In this document: in pieces, positions 27,244 to 35,575 of the stretch
Layout: every line of letters begins with the position of its first letter
How positions within the stretch are numbered: the first letter of the stretch is position 1
Assembly (NCBI GenBank): GCA_030428885.1
Contig: JAUIEJ010000002.1
Location: 498,501 to 562,500 of the forward strand
Origin: Gemmatimonadota bacterium
Lineage (GTDB): Bacteria > Gemmatimonadota > Gemmatimonadetes > Longimicrobiales > Gaopeijiaceae
Reading direction: 5' to 3'
DNA: 64,000 nt
Made by a program: the position numbers and the translations under genes
The notes under the pieces: model-generated
Database searches by the model: none
Told to the model about the DNA's origin: nothing
The model's input: the letters and a program-made list of their open reading frames with translations, nothing else

Positions 27244-27849
27244 ATGGCCACCGATACCTGCTTCTGGGTCCCCGCAGGGGACGACCTCTACCGCGCCTAC
27301 CACGACGCCGAATGGGGCTTCCCCGTGGACGACGACACCCGGCTCTTCGAGAAGCTCTGCCTCGAGGGCTTCCAGGCGGGCCTCAGTTGGCGCACGATCC
27401 TGGGCAAGCGGGAGAACTTTCGGCGGGCGTTCGCCGGGTTCGACCTCGAGACCGTGGCAGCCTACGGCCCCGACGACGTGGAGCGGCTTCTGGGCGACGC
27501 CGGCATCGTGCGCCATCGAGGCAAGATCGAGGCAGCCATCCACAACGCGGGGCGGGCCCTGGAGTTGATCGCGACCGAGGGGTCGTTGGCCGCCTACGTG
27601 TGGAGCTTCGAACCCGCCCCCGGGTCCCGGCCCGCCCGGCTCACGGAAGCCGTACTCCGGACCATGGCCGTCACGCCCGAATCGAAGGCGCTATCGCAGG
27701 ACCTGCGGAAGCGGGGCTGGAAGTTCGTGGGCCCCACGACGGCGTACGCCTTCATGCAGGCCATGGGCCTGGTGAACGACCACCAGCACGACTGCCCGGT
27801 GCGGGGCCCGGCGGAAGCGGCCCGAGCCGCGTTTCGGGTGCCGGGCTGA
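27244..27849 (+). CDS. tag: DNA-3-methyladenine glycosylase I
   Basis: 201 residues, the usual Tag length. The zinc site is intact: Cys near the N-terminus (TDTCFW), His in AYHDAEWG, and His/Cys in DHQHDCPV at the C-terminus. The helix-hairpin-helix region includes FEKLCLEGFQAGLSWRTIL with the catalytic-pocket Glu and Trp. It removes 3-methyladenine from alkylated DNA in the cytoplasm. The ATG at 27244 begins the conserved domain. It is divergent from padR and shares no operon with the next gene (169 bases). Confidence 0.95.
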   Translation: MATDTCFWVPAGDDLYRAYHDAEWGFPVDDDTRLFEKLCLEGFQAGLSWRTILGKRENFRRAFAGFDLETVAAYGPDDVERLLGDAGIVRHRGKIEAAIHNAGRALELIATEGSLAAYVWSFEPAPGSRPARLTEAVLRTMAVTPESKALSQDLRKRGWKFVGPTTAYAFMQAMGLVNDHQHDCPVRGPAEAARAAFRVPG

Positions 27850-28018
27850 TCACGCCCGGGACCGGGCCGCGGCCGGGCATTCCCGCCGTCCGCACCCGGA
27901 TCCGGCTCGCTCACCGCCGGATCCGGCGCGTTCGACGGAGATCCCTTCGGCCCCGGTGTCCCCTGTTCCAGCGTTGTCCCGACGCGCGAAAACGGGACCT
28001 CGGACGGGAGCGACGACG

Positions 28019-30427
28019 ATGGGCGACGTGTGGCGGGATCTCATCTACAGCGTGCGACGCATGCGACGGGACTGGATGGTGTCGGCCATCGCCGCGCTGT
28101 CCCTGGGCGCCGCCCTGGGGGGCAACGCGACGGTCTTCAGCCTCGTGGACACGTTCCTCTTCCGCCCGCTGCCCTATGACGCGCCCGAGCGCCTGGTCCT
28201 CGTCGGCGAGCGCCGGTCGGACGCGCCGGCCATGCAGGGCAACCTCGGGACGTCGCTCCCCACCTGGGCCGACCTCGCCGAACGATCCCGCACGATCGAC
28301 GACTGGGCCGCCTTCGAGAACCGCGTCTTCCCGGTCCGGGGGTCGGAGCGAGCCGAAGCCGTACCCGGCGCCGCCGTAACCCCCCGCTTCTTCGAACTCC
28401 TCGGCGCCGTTCCCGCTCGAGGGCGGAGCCTCGGGGCCGCCGATGCCGAGGGAGGGGGCGTCGATGCCGTGATGCTGTCCCACGGATATGCCGAGACCCG
28501 GTTCGGGGCCGGCGCCGATCCCCTGGGCGAGGTGCTGATCGTGGGCGGACGGGCTCGGACCGTGGTCGGGGTGCTGCAGCCCGACTTCCAGTTCTTCTTC
28601 CCCCGCCTCGACGTCTGGGTCCCGCTGGCCACACCCCCGTCGGAAGCCCCTCGCGACGACCGCCGCTACATGGTGGTCGGGCGCATGGCGGTCGGGGTGT
28701 CCACCGAGACCGTGCGGGCGGAAATGACGGCCCTCGCCTCGGCCCTGGAGCGCGACGCGCCCGACCACCAGGCGGGGTGGACCCTCGACACCTACAACCT
28801 CCGCCACGACATCCCCACCCAGCAGAGCCGGATCCTCTTCGGCCTGCTCCAGGGATGCGTCGGGCTCGTCCTCCTCATCGCCTGTGCCAACGTGGCAAAC
28901 CTCCTGTTGGCCCGGGGGCAGGAACGGGGCCGGGAGATCGCCCTGCGGGCGGCCCTGGGCGCGGACCGCTCCCGAATCGTGCGCCAACTGCTCACCGAGG
29001 TGGCCGTGCTCGTGGCCGCCGGGGGCCTCGTGGGCGTCGGCGTCGCATGGACCGGGATCCGGTGGATCTCCGGGGCCTTCGCGGGCATCCTGCCCCCCGG
29101 GTACGAACTTCGGCTCGACGGTCGGGTCCTGGCGGTGACCGCGGCACTGTCGGTGGCAGCGATCGTCGTGGCCGGGCTGGTCCCGGCGTGGCGTGCGTCG
29201 GGTCGGGCCCGTGCCACCGCCCTGCGGGAGGGGCGGGGGGCGGGGGTGGGACGTGGACGGAAGACGGTGAGCCGGGTCCTCGTCGTGGCCGAGATCGCCC
29301 TCTCGTTCGTGGCCCTGGGGGGCGGGAGTCTGCTGGTGCGCTCGTTCCTGTCGCTCCAGGGGGGCGACCCGGGGTTCGAGGGCGACCGGATCCTCACGGC
29401 GTCCCTCGCCGCCCCGGCCGAGGACGTGGCCACCCCCGAAGCCCGCACGGCCCTCCACGGCCGGATCCTGGAGCGTCTCCGGGGGCTCCCCGGCGTCGAG
29501 GCCGCCACCCTCGCCGACGCGGTGCCGCGGACGTTCGGCCCGGCCGGCGACTCCCTGCGGGTCGTGGGGGAGGTGGATGACGGCACGCCCGCCCCCCGGG
29601 TCACCCGGATCGGCGCGGCCGAGGGCTACGTGGAGGCGGTGGGCCTCGCCCTCCTGCGAGGACGCTTCTTCGAGGCCAGCGACGGGCCCGACGACCCGCC
29701 CGTGGCCGTGGTGAGCGCGTCGCTGGCCCGCTCCCGCTGGGGCGACGAAGGCCCCCTCGGCCGGCGCGTCGTCGTCGGGGGCCGGGAGCGGGCGGTGGTG
29801 GGGGTCGTGTCCGACGTCGCCCCCCTGATCCGGGCGGCGGGCACCACCGCCGAGGCCGTCTACCTGCCCGTGGCCCAGTCCGACGGCGGCGGATCGACTC
29901 TGCTCGTGCGCACCACCGGGCGCCCCGAGGCGGCGGCGGAGAGCGTACGCGACGCGCTCCGGAAGCTGGATCCGGACCTCGCCCTGGCCAACGTGTCGAG
30001 CTACGACGATGTCATGGACCAGGCGTTCACCGGCGTGCGGGTGTTTTCGTCGATCCTCGGGGGATTCGGCGTCGTGGCCCTGATCCTCGCCTCGCTGGGC
30101 ACCTGGGGCGTCCTCGCGTTCACGGTGGCCCAGCGTCGCCGGGAGATCGGCATCCGCATGGCGGTGGGCGCGCCCCGGAACCGTGTCGTGTGGAGCTTCT
30201 TCCGTCAGGGGTTGTGGCTGGGCCTGGCGGGCCTGGCCCTCGGCCTCGTGCTGACCCTCCCTCTCGTGGGGCTCCTGTCTTCGCTCGTGGCGAGCTTCTC
30301 CACGGTGCAACCCCTCACGCTCGCGGGCATCGGGGGACTCCTCCTCGCCGTGACCCTCCTGGCGAGTTGGATGCCGGCCCGGGGGGCGGCGTCCCTCGAC
30401 CCCGTGCGGGCGCTCCGCACCGAATGA
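28019..30427 (+). CDS. ADOP-type ABC permease lacking the N-terminal prefix domain
   Basis: 802 residues. It opens directly with a short amphipathic helix and TM1 (MVSAIAALSLGAALGGNATVFSLVD), without the extra cytoplasmic domain of the other two ADOP proteins in this window. Two MacB-like periplasmic cores and two FtsX domains follow; VAQRRREIGIRMAVGAP marks the second, and the C-terminus ends DPVRALRTE. A GGGAG box lies 8 bases before the ATG at 28019 and fixes the start. No PadR gene is attached; the neighbours are a LytS-type kinase and LytTR regulator 37 bases downstream on the same strand. Confidence 0.9.
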   Translation: MGDVWRDLIYSVRRMRRDWMVSAIAALSLGAALGGNATVFSLVDTFLFRPLPYDAPERLVLVGERRSDAPAMQGNLGTSLPTWADLAERSRTIDDWAAFENRVFPVRGSERAEAVPGAAVTPRFFELLGAVPARGRSLGAADAEGGGVDAVMLSHGYAETRFGAGADPLGEVLIVGGRARTVVGVLQPDFQFFFPRLDVWVPLATPPSEAPRDDRRYMVVGRMAVGVSTETVRAEMTALASALERDAPDHQAGWTLDTYNLRHDIPTQQSRILFGLLQGCVGLVLLIACANVANLLLARGQERGREIALRAALGADRSRIVRQLLTEVAVLVAAGGLVGVGVAWTGIRWISGAFAGILPPGYELRLDGRVLAVTAALSVAAIVVAGLVPAWRASGRARATALREGRGAGVGRGRKTVSRVLVVAEIALSFVALGGGSLLVRSFLSLQGGDPGFEGDRILTASLAAPAEDVATPEARTALHGRILERLRGLPGVEAATLADAVPRTFGPAGDSLRVVGEVDDGTPAPRVTRIGAAEGYVEAVGLALLRGRFFEASDGPDDPPVAVVSASLARSRWGDEGPLGRRVVVGGRERAVVGVVSDVAPLIRAAGTTAEAVYLPVAQSDGGGSTLLVRTTGRPEAAAESVRDALRKLDPDLALANVSSYDDVMDQAFTGVRVFSSILGGFGVVALILASLGTWGVLAFTVAQRRREIGIRMAVGAPRNRVVWSFFRQGLWLGLAGLALGLVLTLPLVGLLSSLVASFSTVQPLTLAGIGGLLLAVTLLASWMPARGAASLDPVRALRTE

Positions 30428-30450
30428 CGGCGGGGCCCCGTCCCGACGCC

Positions 30451-30456
30451 TATCTT
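30451..30456 (+). promoter_or_regulatory. -10-like box of a probable leaderless promoter for the LytS-type kinase gene
   Basis: TATCTT ends 8 bases before the ATG at 30465, which puts the expected transcription start at or next to the start codon. No SD-like sequence lies in between. A -35 box is not obvious. Confidence 0.5.
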
Positions 30457-30464
30457 GAGCGATC

Positions 30465-31610
30465 ATGACACCCGACCCCGCCCCCATCCGCAACGATTCA
30501 ATCCGCCGGGAACGATCGCCGGGGTTCTGGATCGCCTTCGCCCTGGGGTGGACGGCCTACCTGGGCCTCCTGGCGGTCTCGGGCGTGGCCGAGGGGGAGG
30601 AGGCGGGGCTCGCCCTCCCCGGGGCCCTGGCCAACGTGGTGCCCGCCGCGGCCCTGAGCGTGCTGGTGGCCCTCCAGTCCCGGCGGCTCTTCCGGCCGGA
30701 GCGCCCGATCCTGGTGACGCTGGCCCTCAACGCCGCCGTGGCCCTGCTCTACGCCCTCGGCGCGGCCGCCCTCGGTACGGTGGTCATCGCCGTCACCGAT
30801 CGGTGGGTGGACTGGCCCCCCCAGTGGACCGACCCCGGGCCCCTGTTCGTCTACCGGCTCATCGGGGGCGTGTTTCTCTACGTCCTCCTGGGGGCCTTCC
30901 TGATGTGGACCGAGTCGGTGCGGCGGGTCGAGGAGAGCCGGGCGGTGGCGGCCCGGGAGGCCATGCTCCGGGCCCAGGCCGAACTCCAGGCGCTCCGGGC
31001 CTGGTTCAACCCCCACTTCGTGTTCAACACGCTCCACTCGATGCTGCTGCTGGTCCGGGCCGATCCCGCGGCGGCGGAGCGGGCCATCGAAGACGTCGCG
31101 GCTCTGATCCGGTACGCCGACCGACTCCGTCGCCACGACGTCGACCTCGTGCCCCTCGCCGACGAGGTGGCCTTCTGCCGTCGCTACGCCGCCCTCGAAG
31201 GGCTGCGCCTCGACGACCGCCTGCGCCTGGAGTGGTCCGTTGCGCCGGAGACCGAAGCGGTGGCGGCGCCGGCCTTCGCCCTCCAGACGCTCCTGGAGAA
31301 CGCGGTCCAGCACGCGGTGGCCCCCCGGCGCGAGGGTGCCGCGGTGGACGTCCACGCCCGCCTCGACGGCGACGACCTCGTCCTCGAGGTGGTGGACGAC
31401 GGCCCGGGCGTCCCGTCCGACGCCCTCCGCCCCGAAGCCGGACACGGCCTCGGCCTCCTGCGCCGTCGACTCGCAGCCCTGTACGGCCCCGACGGCCGCC
31501 TCGATCTGGCGGCGCGGCCCGAGGGCGGCCTCCGCGCCACGATCCGGATTCCCGCCCGCCCGGCGCCGGCGCGGGCCCGAGAGGCCGCCGCAGTGCCGGA
31601 GGTCGTGTGA
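30465..31610 (+). CDS. LytS-family sensor histidine kinase
   Basis: 381 residues. Four membrane segments fill residues 20-148, without an extracytoplasmic sensor domain. The His_kinase motif is LRAWFNPHFVFNTLHSM with His184, the phospho-acceptor of the LytS/AlgZ type. The ATPase domain has the N box TLLENAVQHAV and VVDDGPGVPSDA, then GHGLGLLRRRL. It should phosphorylate the LytTR regulator, whose GTG start overlaps its stop (GTGA). Confidence 0.92.
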   Translation: MTPDPAPIRNDSIRRERSPGFWIAFALGWTAYLGLLAVSGVAEGEEAGLALPGALANVVPAAALSVLVALQSRRLFRPERPILVTLALNAAVALLYALGAAALGTVVIAVTDRWVDWPPQWTDPGPLFVYRLIGGVFLYVLLGAFLMWTESVRRVEESRAVAAREAMLRAQAELQALRAWFNPHFVFNTLHSMLLLVRADPAAAERAIEDVAALIRYADRLRRHDVDLVPLADEVAFCRRYAALEGLRLDDRLRLEWSVAPETEAVAAPAFALQTLLENAVQHAVAPRREGAAVDVHARLDGDDLVLEVVDDGPGVPSDALRPEAGHGLGLLRRRLAALYGPDGRLDLAARPEGGLRATIRIPARPAPARAREAAAVPEVV

Positions 31611-32383
31611 CCGGCGCGCGGGGGACGGCCCGGATCCGGGCCCTGATCTGCGAGGACGAGCCCCTGGGGCGCCGGGCGATCCGCACCTACCTCGACGGAA
31701 TCGACTGGGTGGAGCTGGTGGGCGAGGCCCGGGACGGCGCCGAGGCCCTGCGCCTGATCCACAAACTCGAGCCCGACCTGGTCTTCCTCGACGTGCGGAT
31801 GCCGGAGATGACGGGTACCGAGGTGTTGGACGCCCTCACCCACCGGCCCGCGGTGGTCTTCACCACGGCCCACGAAGAATACGCACTCTCCGCCTTCCAG
31901 CGCGGCGCCGTGGACTATCTGGTGAAGCCCTTCGGCCGAGAACGGTTCGTGGAGACGCTGGCCCGGGTCCGCACCCGGCTCGTGGGCGAGGGGCTTCTCG
32001 GCCGGTCGCCCCGACTCGGGAGCGCCGACCCGGCGGCGTCCTCCGGCGGGAGCCACGCGCGGCGCCTCTTCGCGGAACGCCGAGGCGCCACGGCGCCGGT
32101 GGCCGTGGAGGCCCTCGTGAGGATCGAGGCCGAAGCGGGAGGATCCCGCCTCGTGACCCGCGACGGGACCTTCCTGATGGGAGCGACGCTCACGGAACTG
32201 GAAGCCCGCCTGGACCCCGCGGATTTCGTGCGGGTGCACCGATCCCACATCGTGAACTTGTCCCGGGTGGATACGATCCGCCGGTACGACGAGCGGCGCC
32301 TGGAACTCCGTCTCGCCGACGGCACCCGGATCGTGACCAGCCGGTCGGGGGCCCAGCGACTCAAGGCCCGGATCGGACCCTGA
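31607..32383 (+). CDS. LytTR-family response regulator
   Basis: About 258 residues. Receiver domain 1-125 with the acidic pocket CEDEP, phospho-acceptor Asp62 in LVFLDVRMPE and Lys107 in YLVKPFG. A linker of about 40 residues leads to a LytTR DNA-binding domain with VRVHRSHIVNLSRVDTI and the family's basic C-terminus. It starts at a GTG overlapping the kinase stop. Target genes are unknown; the ADOP permease just upstream and the lipoprotein gene that converges on it are candidates. LytTR regulators bind imperfect direct repeats, none of which I can identify with confidence. Confidence 0.92.
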   Translation: MTGARGTARIRALICEDEPLGRRAIRTYLDGIDWVELVGEARDGAEALRLIHKLEPDLVFLDVRMPEMTGTEVLDALTHRPAVVFTTAHEEYALSAFQRGAVDYLVKPFGRERFVETLARVRTRLVGEGLLGRSPRLGSADPAASSGGSHARRLFAERRGATAPVAVEALVRIEAEAGGSRLVTRDGTFLMGATLTELEARLDPADFVRVHRSHIVNLSRVDTIRRYDERRLELRLADGTRIVTSRSGAQRLKARIGP

Positions 32384-32399
32384 TCGAGTCCCTCCGACG

Positions 32400-33158
32400 T
32401 CAGCCGCCCTCGCCCCGCCCTTCCAGGACCTGAACGGCGTAGTACCCGCGCTGGATCGCCAGGTCGACCTCCCCCTCGTCCAGCGCCCGGCGGGCACCGG
32501 CCAGCAGCCGCTCGCCCCGGGAGAGGAAGCGAGGGTCGAGGGTTTCGCCGACTTCGGCCCGCACCAGGGCCCGATCGGCCCGGGAGATGAGGGTGCGGGC
32601 CACGGCCCGGGGACCCAGGGCCCGGATCCGGTCCGAGGCCTGGAGACCGGTGGTGAGGGCGCGATCGAAGCGGCCCTCGTCCAGCGCCGCCCGGGCGTCG
32701 TCCACGAGGGTGCGCACCTCCTGGAGCCGGGGCACCAGATCCGCCGGGACGTCGTCGATCTCGCCCAGATCGCGGCCCACGTCGAAGAGGGGCTGGAGGG
32801 TCGTGGTGACGCCTCCGCTTCCCAGGACGTCGCGGAGCGTCGGCGTGGCCTGGCGGATCGCCTCGTCCCGGGCGGCCCGACCCAGCTCGGGGTCCTCCGA
32901 CTCCCACCCCGACACCCACGCCTCCAGCACGGGGGCGAGTTCGTCCTGCACGTCGGGCCGGACGGCGAGTTCGCCCAGGGAGGGCAGCTCCACGGGCACG
33001 GCCACCGCGGGCGCCGTCTCGTTGGCCACCAGGGCGGCCAGGGGGTCGGAGGGGGCGTCCCGGCAGGCGACCGCCCCCAGGCACACGCCCACCACGGCGA
33101 AGGCCCGCAGGGCCGGGTGGGCCGCGAGGCGATACGGGGCGAAACGGGGCGACGACAT
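32400..33158 (-). CDS. Lipoprotein of unknown function, helical
   Basis: About 252 residues. Lipobox GAVAC follows a hydrophobic segment (AFAVVGVCLGAVAC). The mature protein is predicted almost entirely helical, with repeated charged heptad-like stretches such as LVDDARAALDEGRFDRAL and ERLLAGARRALDEGEVDLAI, reminiscent of TPR-like helical pairs. I recognise no family. The ATG at 33158 is divergent from the crotonase gene at 33313. Confidence 0.78.
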   Translation of the reverse strand: MSSPRFAPYRLAAHPALRAFAVVGVCLGAVACRDAPSDPLAALVANETAPAVAVPVELPSLGELAVRPDVQDELAPVLEAWVSGWESEDPELGRAARDEAIRQATPTLRDVLGSGGVTTTLQPLFDVGRDLGEIDDVPADLVPRLQEVRTLVDDARAALDEGRFDRALTTGLQASDRIRALGPRAVARTLISRADRALVRAEVGETLDPRFLSRGERLLAGARRALDEGEVDLAIQRGYYAVQVLEGRGEGG

Positions 33159-33217
33159 GCGCAAAGCTACCGGATTCTCCCCCCCTCGGGCAAACCCCTC
33201 CACCCCCCTTCCCTCGC

Positions 33218-33246
33218 TTGACCCTCGACACCCCCCCGGGTAGCTT
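33218..33246 (+). promoter_or_regulatory. Probable promoter of the crotonase-ALDH-thiolase operon
   Basis: TTGACC (33218-33223), a 17-base spacer and TAGCTT (33241-33246), about 66 bases before the ATG at 33313. The first box matches the -35 consensus in 5 of 6 positions; the -10 is weaker but resembles TATCTT and TAGCTT boxes elsewhere in the window. Confidence 0.55.
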
Positions 33247-33312
33247 CGCGATCTGCCTTTCGGGGCCCTCGCCGGGCCCCTCCAACGCCGGAAAACACCC
33301 CCGAGGTCGCCC

Positions 33313-34113
33313 ATGTCCGAGAAGGAACTGGTCCATTACGAGGTGCAGGACAAAGTCGCCATCCTGACCCTCGACGACCCGCCCGCCAATACGTACACCT
33401 ACGAGATGTTCCTGCAGTTCGACGCCGCCGTGCTTCGCGCCCGCATGGACAACGACGTCGAGGTGATCATGATCACCGGGGCCGGCGAGAAGTTCTTCTC
33501 GGCCGGGGCCAACATCTCCATGCTCAACGAGGCGGATCCGACCTTCAAGTACTACTTCTGCCTCCACGCCAACGAGACGCTGAACCGTCTCGAGCACACG
33601 CCGAAGCTCACGATCGCGGCCCTGAACGGGCACACGGTGGGGGGCGGGCTGGAGATCGCCATGGCGGCCGACCTGCGGGTGGCCCGGAAGGGCGGGGGCA
33701 AGATGGGACTCCCGGAGGTCAATCTGGGCGTCCTGCCCGGAACCGGGGGCACCCAGCGCCTCTGCCGCATCGTGGGCAAGTCCCACGCCATCGAGCTCAT
33801 GGTCGAGGGCGACCTCTTCGACTTCGACGAGGGCCTCGACAAGAACCTCGTCAACAAGATCATCGACGCCGATTCGAGCGACGACTTCAAGGCCCGGGCC
33901 CTGGAGTACGCCAAGCAGTTCACCACGCCCCACAAGGCGTCGAAGGCCGTGGGCAACATCAAGCGCTCGGTCCAGACCGGCTTCGGACTGCCCTTCGAGC
34001 AGGCGCTGACGGTGGAGCGGGAGCTGCAGCAGCTCCTCTTCCAGAGCCGGGACGCCAAGGAGGGCATCGCGGCGTACGTGGAGAAGCGGAAGGCCGACTT
34101 CTCCGGGAGCTGA
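33313..34113 (+). CDS. Enoyl-CoA hydratase/isomerase (crotonase family)
   Basis: 266 residues. The oxyanion-hole segments are FFSAGANISML and NGHTVGGGLEIAMAADL, and both catalytic glutamates are present (GGGLEIA and LPEVNLGVLPGTGGTQRL), so it should be a hydratase rather than an inactive relative. A GAGG box precedes the ATG. It is the first gene of a run of five acyl-CoA genes on the plus strand, 4 bases before the ALDH start. Close to PaaG/PaaF-type enzymes but the exact substrate is not readable. Confidence 0.9.
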   Translation: MSEKELVHYEVQDKVAILTLDDPPANTYTYEMFLQFDAAVLRARMDNDVEVIMITGAGEKFFSAGANISMLNEADPTFKYYFCLHANETLNRLEHTPKLTIAALNGHTVGGGLEIAMAADLRVARKGGGKMGLPEVNLGVLPGTGGTQRLCRIVGKSHAIELMVEGDLFDFDEGLDKNLVNKIIDADSSDDFKARALEYAKQFTTPHKASKAVGNIKRSVQTGFGLPFEQALTVERELQQLLFQSRDAKEGIAAYVEKRKADFSGS

Positions 34114-34117
34114 GGCG

Positions 34118-35575
34118 GTGAGCGACGCGATTCGCACCCGTCTCTGGATCCACAACGAGGCCGTCGACGCCGCTTCCGGCGAGACGTTCGACACGACCAA
34201 CCCGGCCACGGGGGCGACCCTCGCCTCCGTGGCCCGGGGATCGGCCGCCGACATCGACCGGGCGGTGGCCTCGGCCCGGGAAGCCATGGCGTCGCCCGCC
34301 TGGCGGCACATGGACGCCCACAAGCGCTCCCGCCTCATGTGGCGCCTGGCCGACCTCATCGAGGAACACGCCGACGAGCTCGGCGCCCTGGAGACCCGGG
34401 ACAACGGCAAGCCCTACTTCGAGGCCCGGAAGGTCGATCTGCCCAGCGTGGTGCAGAACTTCCGCTACTTCGCCGGACTGGCCGACAAGATCGGGGGCCA
34501 GACCATCCCGGTGTCGGGCCCCTTCCTGAACTACACGCTCCGGGAGCCAGTGGGAGTGGTGGGGTGCATCGTGCCCTGGAACTTCCCTCTCTCCCTGGCG
34601 GCGTGGAAGGTGGCCCCGGCCCTGGCGTGCGGGAACGCCGTGATCCTCAAGCCCGCCGAGCAGACCCCCCTCACGGCCATCCGCCTGGGTGAGTTGGCCG
34701 CCGAGGCCGGCTTCCCCCCCGGCGCCCTCAACGTGGTCCCGGGATTCGGCGACGAGGCCGGGGCCGCCCTGGTGGCCCATCCGGGGGTGGACGCCATCGC
34801 CTTCACGGGCTCCACCGCCGTCGGGAAGATCGTGGCCCGCACCGCCGCCGACACCCTGAAGAAGGTGTCGCTGGAGCTGGGCGGAAAGTCGCCCAACATC
34901 GTCTTCGCCGACGCCGACCTGAAGGCGGCCATCCGGGGGGCCGGCACGGGTATCTTCTACGGAAAGGGCGAGGTGTGCGCCGCGGGGTCCCGCATTCTCG
35001 TGGAGCGGGCGGTCTACGACGACTTCGTGGAGGCCTTTGCCGGCCGGGCCGAAAAGGCCACAGTGGGCGACCCCATGGACGGCGGCACCCGCCTCGGCGC
35101 CATCGTCAGCGAGGCCCAGCTCGAGCGGGTGCTGGGCTACGTCCAGGCCGGAAAGGACGACGGCGCCCGCCTGGTGGCCGGAGGGGAGCGCACCACCGTC
35201 GACGGCAAGGGCAACTTCGTCACGGCTACGGTCTTCGCCGACGTGACCAACGACATGACCATCGCCCGGGAGGAGATCTTCGGCCCGGTGGCGGCGGTGA
35301 TCCCCTTCGACGACGTGGACGAGGCCATCGCCATCGCCAACGCCACCGAGTACGGTCTGGCCGCCGGCGTGTGGACCCGGGACGCCGGGAAGGCCATCCG
35401 GGTGGCCCGGGACCTCCAGGCCGGCACCGTCTGGGTGAACACCTACAACCAGTACGATTCGGGCTCGCCCTTCGGCGGCTACAAGTCGTCGGGGTACGGC
35501 CGGGATCTGGGCGTCCAGGCCGCCCTGGACAAGTACACCCAGACCAAGAGCGTCTGGGTCGCGGTGGACGGATGA
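34118..35575 (+). CDS. NAD(P)-dependent aldehyde dehydrogenase
   Basis: 485 residues, full length for the ALDH superfamily. It has PWNFPLS, the FTGSTAVGK nucleotide-binding segment, the general base in SLELGGKSPN, the catalytic Cys287 in GEVCAAGS and the C-terminal FGGYKSSGYGRD. GTG start at 34118 with a GGGAG box upstream. It oxidises an aldehyde to a carboxylic acid; betaine-aldehyde or phenylacetaldehyde-type enzymes are the closest by motif. Its stop overlaps the thiolase ATG. Confidence 0.93.
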   Translation: MSDAIRTRLWIHNEAVDAASGETFDTTNPATGATLASVARGSAADIDRAVASAREAMASPAWRHMDAHKRSRLMWRLADLIEEHADELGALETRDNGKPYFEARKVDLPSVVQNFRYFAGLADKIGGQTIPVSGPFLNYTLREPVGVVGCIVPWNFPLSLAAWKVAPALACGNAVILKPAEQTPLTAIRLGELAAEAGFPPGALNVVPGFGDEAGAALVAHPGVDAIAFTGSTAVGKIVARTAADTLKKVSLELGGKSPNIVFADADLKAAIRGAGTGIFYGKGEVCAAGSRILVERAVYDDFVEAFAGRAEKATVGDPMDGGTRLGAIVSEAQLERVLGYVQAGKDDGARLVAGGERTTVDGKGNFVTATVFADVTNDMTIAREEIFGPVAAVIPFDDVDEAIAIANATEYGLAAGVWTRDAGKAIRVARDLQAGTVWVNTYNQYDSGSPFGGYKSSGYGRDLGVQAALDKYTQTKSVWVAVDG

